Source: Acidimicrobiales bacterium
Lineage (GTDB): Bacteria > Actinomycetota > Acidimicrobiia > Acidimicrobiales > Palsa-688
Direction of reading: 5' to 3'
DNA length: 11,239 nt
Assembly (NCBI GenBank): GCA_030039575.1
Contig: JASHVH010000270.1
Location: forward strand, 1 to 11,239
A model generated the notes under the pieces. That model ran no database searches. It was not told the origin of the DNA and worked only from the letters and a program-made list of their open reading frames with translations. Of this stretch, positions 6,798 through 11,239 are shown in pieces. The translations under genes and the position numbers were made by a program. Every line of letters starts with the position of its first letter. The first letter of the stretch is position 1.

Positions 6798-7424
6798 TCA
6801 GCCCAACAGCCCTCGTTCGTAGGCGGCAGAGACGGCGGCGGCGCGGTCGCGTACCCCGAGCTTGTTGTACAGGTGGAGGAGGTGCGTCTTCACAGTGGCC
6901 TCGCTGACGAAGAGCTGGCGAGCAATGGACCGGTTGGTGCCGCCGGCGGCGACGAGGCGGAGCACCTCGAGCTCTCGTGGGCTGAGGGCACTGTTCTTTT
7001 GGTCGCCGACCCGCCCCATGAGGGTGCCGGCCACGGCCGGGGAGAGGACGGCTTGGCCGGCGTGGGCCGCTCTCACCGCCCGGACGAGCTCGCCCCGGGG
7101 AGAGTCCTTCAAGAGGTAGCCGGTGGCGCCGGCTTCGATGGCGGGGAGGACGTCGCGGTCGCTGTCGTAGGTGGTGAGGACGAGCACTCGCGCCGGATGC
7201 CCGAGCTGCCGGAGCCGCTGGATCGCCTCGACACCGCCCATAGTGGGCATACGCAGGTCCATGAGCACGACGTCGGGCCCGAGCTGTTGGGTCTGGTGTA
7301 CGGCGTCGGCGCCGTCAGCCGCCTCGCCGACCACCTCGAACTCGCCGTCGCCGGAAAACACGCCGCGGATGCCGTCGCGGACTATGGGGTGGTCGTCCAC
7401 GACGAGGATCCGGATGGGGCTCAC
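6798..7424 (-). CDS. NarL/FixJ-family response regulator
   Basis: This 208-residue cytoplasmic regulator is the output partner of the sensor kinase encoded just upstream. The receiver domain (about 4-120) has acidic residues D10 and D11, phosphoacceptor D56 (DVVLMDLRMP), the conserved threonine T84 and lysine K106 (LLKDSP). The C-terminal LuxR-type DNA-binding domain runs from LSPRELEVL (about 147-155) through the recognition segment SEATVKTHLLHLYNKLGV. Start choice matters. The frame stays open to 7550, but receiver homology begins at VSPIRILVVDDHP, so GTG at 7422-7424 is taken. That GTG overlaps the kinase stop codon as GTGA and follows GAGG by seven bases, which implies translational coupling. 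It is the last gene of the ABC/two-component operon. It probably controls this operon, as is common for such modules; that is inferred. Confidence 0.93.
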   Translation of the reverse strand: MSPIRILVVDDHPIVRDGIRGVFSGDGEFEVVGEAADGADAVHQTQQLGPDVVLMDLRMPTMGGVEAIQRLRQLGHPARVLVLTTYDSDRDVLPAIEAGATGYLLKDSPRGELVRAVRAAHAGQAVLSPAVAGTLMGRVGDQKNSALSPRELEVLRLVAAGGTNRSIARQLFVSEATVKTHLLHLYNKLGVRDRAAAVSAAYERGLLG

Positions 7425-8752
7425 CGAGCGGCCTCGACCTGTTGGTTTTCGGGCCCGGCTCGGGGCACGGCAGCGCCGGGCCGCGGGACCAACGGCACCG
7501 CGGCGTTGATGGTGGTCCCGCCGCCGGGAGCGGTTTCGACGGTGAGGCACCCGGATACCGCGGCGAGGCGCTGGCGCATCCCGAGGAGGCCGTAGCCGTT
7601 GGTTTGCGCCGCAGAGTCGAAGCCGGCGCCGTCGTCGGTGACGTCGAGGAGGACGGCGTCGTCGAGGTAGGTCAGGGTGATGTGCACCTGTGTGGCATCG
7701 GCATGCTTGGCGACGTTCGACAGCGCCTCCTGGGCAGCCCGGAAGATGGCCGTCTCAGCCTGCTCGTCGAGCGGGCCGGGCGTCCCAGTGGTCTCGACGT
7801 CGACGCGCACGGCCACGTGTGCGGACCAGGCGCGGGCGAGCTCGTCGATCGCCTCGGGCAGGCTGGCGCGCTCCAACTGTTCGGGTCGCAGGGCCCGCAC
7901 GGAGCGGCGGGCCTCGGTCAGGCTCGACCGGGCCAGAGCGCGGGCTTGAGCCAGGTGCCGGGACAGCATGGCCGGCCGGTCACAGGCTTGTTCTGCGGCT
8001 TCGAGCTGGGCCACGATCCCAACGAGGCCCTGGGCCAAGGTGTCATGGATCTCGCCGGCCAGCCGTCGGCGTTCCTCGACGACGCCGGCCTCGCGAGCCT
8101 GGACGAGGAGCTGGGCGTGGAGCCCCGCGTTCTCGGCCATGGTGGCCTCCAGGCGGCGGTTGGCGTCAGCCAGCTGGTCGATCATCAGGCCCCGCTGCTG
8201 GTTTTGCTCTCGTACCCGGTTGGTGAGGGTGATGAAGCCGGAGATGGCGACCAGGTTGATGGCGACCAGGACCACGTAGACCACGGTGTGGCTCGACCAG
8301 TCGGTCGGGTAGCCGCCCGACTGAGAGGCGGCGAGGACCAGAGCGGTACCGCCAAAGCCGGCCCAGCGCCAGCGCCCCCGGAGGTCGTCCGCGAAGAAGT
8401 AGCCACTGAAGGCGAACACCCCGTACCAGGGGTTCACCCAGACCAAGAGCCCTGCGAGCGCGATGTGCACGGCGGCGGTGGCCACCCGGGCCGGCTCGGT
8501 GGCGGCCGGTCGCGGGCGTGCGGTGTGCACCGCCGACCAGACGGCGGCCGCGGAGACGACGATCAGGCCGTCGTCAAAGCGGGACCAGGTGCCGTGGCCG
8601 CCGGCGACGGAGATGGCGGCCAGGCCGGTGGCCACGGCCAGGAGGGGGAGGAGCAAGAGCCGGCCCAAGCGGTCCAGCCGGGCCTGCCAGCTGTCGGCCA
8701 GCTGGGTGGTGCTCACGCTTCCCATCGTCGCGCCGTCCGACACGCCGTTCAC
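7421..8752 (-). CDS. Sensor histidine kinase, HisKA_3 / NarL-partner class
   Basis: The 443-residue membrane kinase should phosphorylate the response regulator that follows it. About five or six hydrophobic segments (roughly residues 32-176) form an N-terminal sensor with no sizeable outside loop, so it probably senses within the membrane. A coiled segment (about 180-225) leads to the HisKA_3 dimerisation helix EERRRLAGEIHDTLAQ, with H236 as phosphoacceptor. The ATPase domain has the N box QEALSNVAKHA (N346), DDGAGF (373-378), GYGLLGM (386-392) and a GGGT turn. A Pro-rich tail of about 20 residues ends the protein. The open frame reaches 8938, but that extension lies inside the permease gene and resembles no sensor. 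GTG at 8750-8752 overlaps the permease stop as GTGA and is the likely start; ATG at 8723-8725 is an alternative. The arrangement resembles DesK- and LnrJ-type kinases. Confidence 0.93.
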   Translation of the reverse strand: MNGVSDGATMGSVSTTQLADSWQARLDRLGRLLLLPLLAVATGLAAISVAGGHGTWSRFDDGLIVVSAAAVWSAVHTARPRPAATEPARVATAAVHIALAGLLVWVNPWYGVFAFSGYFFADDLRGRWRWAGFGGTALVLAASQSGGYPTDWSSHTVVYVVLVAINLVAISGFITLTNRVREQNQQRGLMIDQLADANRRLEATMAENAGLHAQLLVQAREAGVVEERRRLAGEIHDTLAQGLVGIVAQLEAAEQACDRPAMLSRHLAQARALARSSLTEARRSVRALRPEQLERASLPEAIDELARAWSAHVAVRVDVETTGTPGPLDEQAETAIFRAAQEALSNVAKHADATQVHITLTYLDDAVLLDVTDDGAGFDSAAQTNGYGLLGMRQRLAAVSGCLTVETAPGGGTTINAAVPLVPRPGAAVPRAGPENQQVEAAR

Positions 8753-9516
8753 GCCCAGCGGAACACCCGGGTAGCCAACGCGCCGCAGGCCAGGGCGTAG
8801 CCAACCAGGACCAAGAGAGCGGCCGTCGACGGCCATTGCCCCTCGATCGATGCCTGGACGGCCCGGGCCCCGGCACCGAGAGGGGTGTAGTCGCTGACGG
8901 TCCGCAGCGCCGGTGACATTTGCGTCCGGGGCAGCCACAGGCCGGCGAAGAACATCAACGGGAACAAGACAACTGTCGAGACGGCCTGGGCCAACCGGGC
9001 GCTCGGGGCTAGAGCGGTGATCAGCACCCCGATACCGAGCACGGCCACGGCTACCAGGAGCAGCGAGAGCACGAACCCTCCCAGCTGGTGGGGCACCGGG
9101 ACGCCGCAGGCGATGCCCACGACGAGCAGGACGACGTCGATCGCCACCCCCACCCCCAGGTAGATGAGCGCCTGGGCGCCCAGAAGACGCGAAGGCGGCA
9201 CTGGGCTGGCGGAAAGGCGGCGGAGAATGCCCTTCTCCCGGTAGGAGGAGAGAAGGCTCGACAACAGGTTGACCCCGGACATGAGCAGCGTGAACATCAT
9301 CAGGATCGGCAGGTAGGTGTCGAGGTAGCTGGTCCCGTCCAGGGCCTTGGCCGGACGGCTGGTGCCCGGGACGACGCCGAGGACAACGGCTGCCGCCACC
9401 GGCAGCAGCGCCATCCAGATGAGCGGCCCTGGCATCCGTAGGAGCAGGACCGCCTCGGTCCGGGCCAGCTTCCAGAACGTGTGCCGGCGGGCGGGCGTCG
9501 TAGCAGCGATCGTCAT
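8749..9516 (-). CDS. ABC-2 type transporter permease
   Basis: The 255-residue membrane subunit would form the channel of an ABC exporter with the ATPase encoded immediately upstream. About six hydrophobic helices are visible (near 31-50, 70-90, 115-138, 146-170, 177-195 and 232-250). Between helices 2 and 3 lies YREKGILRRLSASPVPPSR (92-110), the cytoplasmic coupling segment typical of DrrB/ABC-2 drug and lipid exporters. FPLMFFAGLWLP (185-196) in helix 5 is also characteristic. The ATG at 9514-9516 overlaps the ATPase stop codon as ATGA and follows GGAGGAG by four bases, the best ribosome binding site in the window. Only one permease gene is present, so the working pump is probably a homodimer of this subunit with two ATPases. 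The substrate is unknown; amphipathic drugs or lipids are the usual cargo. Confidence 0.93.
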   Translation of the reverse strand: MTIAATTPARRHTFWKLARTEAVLLLRMPGPLIWMALLPVAAAVVLGVVPGTSRPAKALDGTSYLDTYLPILMMFTLLMSGVNLLSSLLSSYREKGILRRLSASPVPPSRLLGAQALIYLGVGVAIDVVLLVVGIACGVPVPHQLGGFVLSLLLVAVAVLGIGVLITALAPSARLAQAVSTVVLFPLMFFAGLWLPRTQMSPALRTVSDYTPLGAGARAVQASIEGQWPSTAALLVLVGYALACGALATRVFRWA

Positions 9517-10466
9517 CGGTCTCCTCCTCGGGTCGCGGGGTATTGGTGACGCGCGGGCTGAGTTCGCTCGGCTCGTTCGGTGATGGCCAAAAAGGCGTCG
9601 TCCAGGCTGGGCTGCTCGACGCGCAGGTGATGGGCCAACACCCCGAGCCGGGCCAGCAGCGTGCTGACCGCGGCCAGGGCCTCGGTATTGCCCACCACGA
9701 GGACCTCCTCGCCCCGACGGCTTACTGACTCCACCTCGGGCAACGCGGCCAACAACGCGTCGTCGACCGATTTGGACGGCACAAAGCGGATGCGTTGGTT
9801 GACCTCGAGGCGCGACGTAAGGGCGGCTGGCGAGCCGAGCGCGGCCACGCGTCCTTCGTCGATGACCGCTACCTGGTCACAGAGGCGTTCGGCCTCGGCC
9901 ATGAAGTGGGTCACGAGCAAAATCGTCACCCCGCGGTCACGGACCGCCTCGATCAGGCTCCACGTGTCACGCCGGGCCGCAGGGTCGAGCCCGGTCGTCA
10001 GCTCGTCGAGGATGGCCAACGTCGGGTTGCCCACCAGGGCCAAGGCGATCGACAAGCGCTGCTGTTGGCCGCCCGAGAGCTTGGCGAAGCGGGTCTTGAC
10101 CTGCGGGCCGAGACCCAGCACGTCGAGCAGCTCGCGCCAGTCGGCCGGCTCCTCGTAGAAGGAGCTGAACAGCTCCAGGGCTTCGCCCACTCGCAGGTTG
10201 GGCTGCAGCTCGCTGTGCTGCAATTGCACCCCGACCCGGGCCGTCACCTCGGCCCGGGCCCGGGCCGGGTCGTAGCCGACGACCCGCACCGAGCCGCCGT
10301 CGGGTCGGCGCAACCCGCTGACACACTCCACCGTCGTCGTCTTGCCCGCACCGTTGGGGCCCAGGAGGCCAAAGATCTCCCCCTCCTCGACAGTGAACGA
10401 CACATCCTCCACGGCCACCTTTTCGCCGTAGACCTTACGAAGCCGTTCCACCTCGATAACCGCCAC
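9513..10466 (-). CDS. ABC transporter ATP-binding protein, DrrA-like
   Basis: The 317-residue cytoplasmic ATPase powers the exporter. It has Walker A GPNGAGKT (36-43), a Q-loop region around LQHSEL, the signature LSGGQQQR (130-137), Walker B LAILDE (150-155, catalytic E155) and the switch histidine in LLVTHFMAEAE (H187). Walker B runs into LTTGLDP instead of the common PTTGLDP, a mild change. The C-terminal extension after about residue 225 ends with VEQPSLDDAFLAIT, the tail typical of DrrA-type drug-export ATPases. An in-frame ATG at 10637 would add 57 residues unlike any ABC protein. GTG at 10464-10466 directly precedes the first family motif (VAVIEVERLRKVYG) and follows GAGAGG by nine bases, so it is preferred. 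This is the first gene of the operon and overlaps the permease start by four bases. Confidence 0.94.
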   Translation of the reverse strand: MAVIEVERLRKVYGEKVAVEDVSFTVEEGEIFGLLGPNGAGKTTTVECVSGLRRPDGGSVRVVGYDPARARAEVTARVGVQLQHSELQPNLRVGEALELFSSFYEEPADWRELLDVLGLGPQVKTRFAKLSGGQQQRLSIALALVGNPTLAILDELTTGLDPAARRDTWSLIEAVRDRGVTILLVTHFMAEAERLCDQVAVIDEGRVAALGSPAALTSRLEVNQRIRFVPSKSVDDALLAALPEVESVSRRGEEVLVVGNTEALAAVSTLLARLGVLAHHLRVEQPSLDDAFLAITERAERTQPARHQYPATRGGDR

Positions 10467-10564
10467 CGCACTTATCCTCTCGTCGAAGTTGTCCTCTATA
10501 TCGAGTATCCGGCGGGTCAGCCGCAGGCGGTATCGGCCACCCAGCCAAAATCCGAACCCTGTCT

Positions 10565-10593
10565 GGTGGGTACCGGCACCCACCGATCGGTGG
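10565..10593. promoter_or_regulatory. Nested palindromes: candidate operator or attenuator for the ABC operon
   Basis: GGTGGGT (10565-10571) and ACCCACC (10578-10584) are exact seven-base inverted arms around a six-base centre. The right arm is also part of a perfect 14-base palindrome, CCACCGATCGGTGG, at 10580-10593. The result is three alternating GGTGG/CCACC half-sites in 29 bases, starting 99 bases upstream of the ATPase start codon. As DNA this could bind a dimeric regulator such as the operon's own response regulator. As RNA the two hairpins share the central arm and exclude each other. Confidence 0.45.
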
Positions 10594-10646
10594 ATGCCGA
10601 CGCCGATGTGACCGGGGCCAGGCCGCAGTTGGAGCATTTTGTTGTC

Positions 10647-10669
10647 AATTCAATTTGCAAATTCGATTT
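10647..10669. promoter_or_regulatory. AT-rich palindrome with flanking direct repeat
   Basis: AATTTGCAAATT at 10652-10663 is a perfect 12-base palindrome. It is overlapped by a near-direct repeat, AATTCAATTT (10647-10656) and AATTCGATTT (10660-10669), which differ at one base. Position and base composition suit a regulator site or an UP-like element upstream of the ABC operon promoter. The binding protein is unknown. Confidence 0.4.
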
Positions 10670-10768
10670 CCATTTTCGTGCCCGCGGCCGGGTCGGCCCA
10701 AATCTGGCAAGGGTCGGCACAAAGCCGGCCAGCGGCCTGAGGTCCCGGTGCGCTGACCGCCGCCGGCG

Positions 10769-11239
10769 TTAGGCGCGGCGGAGAATATCGTCGACAATAA
10801 GGGCGGCCGCCGCTGGGCACGCCTTGGTGAAGCCGAAGAACGGGCCGAAGTCGCGTGTGGCGGAAAAACCGGGTACGTACAGGCCCGGCACCGACGATTG
10901 GAAAGCCTCGTCCAGCACGGGGAACCCGTCCGCCACATCGAGGCCTGCCCCGATTAGGTCTTTCAGGTAAGGGACACTGGCAAGGTCGGCCTTGTACCCA
11001 GTCGCAAATACGACGCGGTCAACCGTCAGGCAGTCCCCGCTCGACAGCTTTACTGCCGCCGTGCCGCTGCCTGTCTCGGTGACTTCGACGACTTGGGTGC
11101 TCGGCCAACTGTGGAACCGCTCCCCTGTCAACCGTGGCGTGAGCCACCATTCGAGGGTGAGACGTCCAACTTCCCAGAACCTCCGAGCGATTTTTTGCTG
11201 GTCGCCGTCCGTCAGGGAACGCCACCACCCCGGTTTAGT
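10769..11239 (-). CDS. FAD-dependent monooxygenase-like oxidoreductase, C-terminal part (cut by right window edge)
   Basis: The reverse-strand frame is open from the right edge to a TAA at 10769-10771, giving the last 156 residues. The segment resembles the C-terminal part of flavin-containing monooxygenase-type NAD(P)/FAD oxidoreductases. It begins with PGWWRSL and a charged helix, then RFWEVGRLTLEWWLTPRL. The FATGYKAD motif (about residues 79-86 of the visible part) follows; it is the conserved (F/L)ATGY element of these enzymes. VPGLYVPGFSATRDFGPFFGF is the FAD-proximal strand-loop near the C-terminus. The Rossmann GxGxxG motifs would lie upstream, outside the window, so cofactor binding cannot be confirmed. 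A TTG at 11129-11131 could be read as a start, but the homology continues through it and it is internal. The enzyme may hydroxylate or oxygenate a small organic substrate; which one is unknown. Confidence 0.8.
   Translation of the reverse strand, partial: TKPGWWRSLTDGDQQKIARRFWEVGRLTLEWWLTPRLTGERFHSWPSTQVVEVTETGSGTAAVKLSSGDCLTVDRVVFATGYKADLASVPYLKDLIGAGLDVADGFPVLDEAFQSSVPGLYVPGFSATRDFGPFFGFTKACPAAAALIVDDILRRA

Larger units (their letters stand above)
10467..10768. other. 302-base intergenic region upstream of the ABC/two-component operon
   Basis: No credible gene is present. The region separates the end of the oxidoreductase gene from the start of the ABC operon, both on the minus strand, so it should hold the operon promoter and leader. 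It contains the two palindromic elements listed separately and an AT-rich patch around 10637-10678 that stands out against the GC-rich surroundings. A perfect TTGACA on the minus strand (10643-10648) has no convincing -10 partner. GGGTCGGC occurs twice at 10690-10697 and 10711-10718. No clear terminator for the oxidoreductase gene is visible. Confidence 0.6.

Noticed and set aside
7442..8800. Long plus-strand open frame (452 codons) opposite the histidine kinase
   Set aside because: It is antisense to a gene with all kinase motifs. Its composition (rich in Gly, Val, Asp, Gln, with no domain) is what a GC-rich gene produces on the other strand.
10467..10637. 57-residue N-terminal extension of the ABC ATPase from the ATG at 10637
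   Set aside because: The extension resembles no ABC protein and would place the palindromes inside coding sequence. GTG at 10466 has GAGAGG upstream and starts right at the family homology.
986..10663. Shared TTGC/GCAA elements in TTGCTACGCAA (986-996) and AATTTGCAAATT (10652-10663) as one regulon motif
   Set aside because: The half-site spacing differs (three-base centre versus overlapping halves) and the common part is too short to separate from chance.
9795..10772. Plus-strand open frame of 325 codons opposite the ABC ATPase
   Set aside because: It is the shadow of a gene with intact Walker A, signature and Walker B motifs, with no recognisable domain of its own.

Overview
The window reads as chromosomal DNA of a GC-rich actinobacterium. 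The lineage evidence is a BldD-type regulator that keeps the cyclic-di-GMP signature, GTG and TTG start codons, few strong Shine-Dalgarno sequences and at least one promoter placed for leaderless translation. The order within Actinomycetota cannot be fixed from the sequence. Nothing resembles a phage, integrase, transposase, CRISPR array or toxin system. This looks like ordinary chromosome with two or three interesting regulatory spots.

Layout, left to right. Positions 1-354 (minus) hold the N-terminal quarter of a class-3-like aldehyde dehydrogenase that runs off the left edge. Positions 408-917 (minus) encode a BldD-like regulator, with overlapping inverted repeats just upstream. Positions 1084-3222 (minus) encode a complete glycogen debranching enzyme, GlgX. 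A 97-base divergent promoter region follows, then a large multi-spanning GT-C-like membrane protein (3320-5347, plus) whose GTG start lies where a -10 box predicts transcription to begin. Convergent with it is a calcium/cation:proton exchanger (5390-6508, minus). A tRNA-Cys(GCA) gene with encoded CCA lies at 6582-6656 (plus).

Positions 6798-10466 (minus) form a tight four-gene operon. In transcription order it encodes a DrrA-type ABC ATPase, an ABC-2 permease, a HisKA_3/NarL-class sensor kinase and a LuxR/NarL-type response regulator. Every junction is a 4-base stop/start overlap (ATGA, GTGA, GTGA), so the products are probably made together as an efflux pump with its own two-component switch. 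The 302-base region upstream contains no credible gene. It carries a nested set of palindromes (10565-10593) and an AT-rich palindrome (10652-10663), which are the best regulatory candidates for this operon. The right edge (10769-11239, minus) is the C-terminal part of an FAD-dependent monooxygenase-like oxidoreductase.

For the operon genes, the longest open frames overshoot the real starts. The starts given here rest on the overlaps and on where family homology begins.
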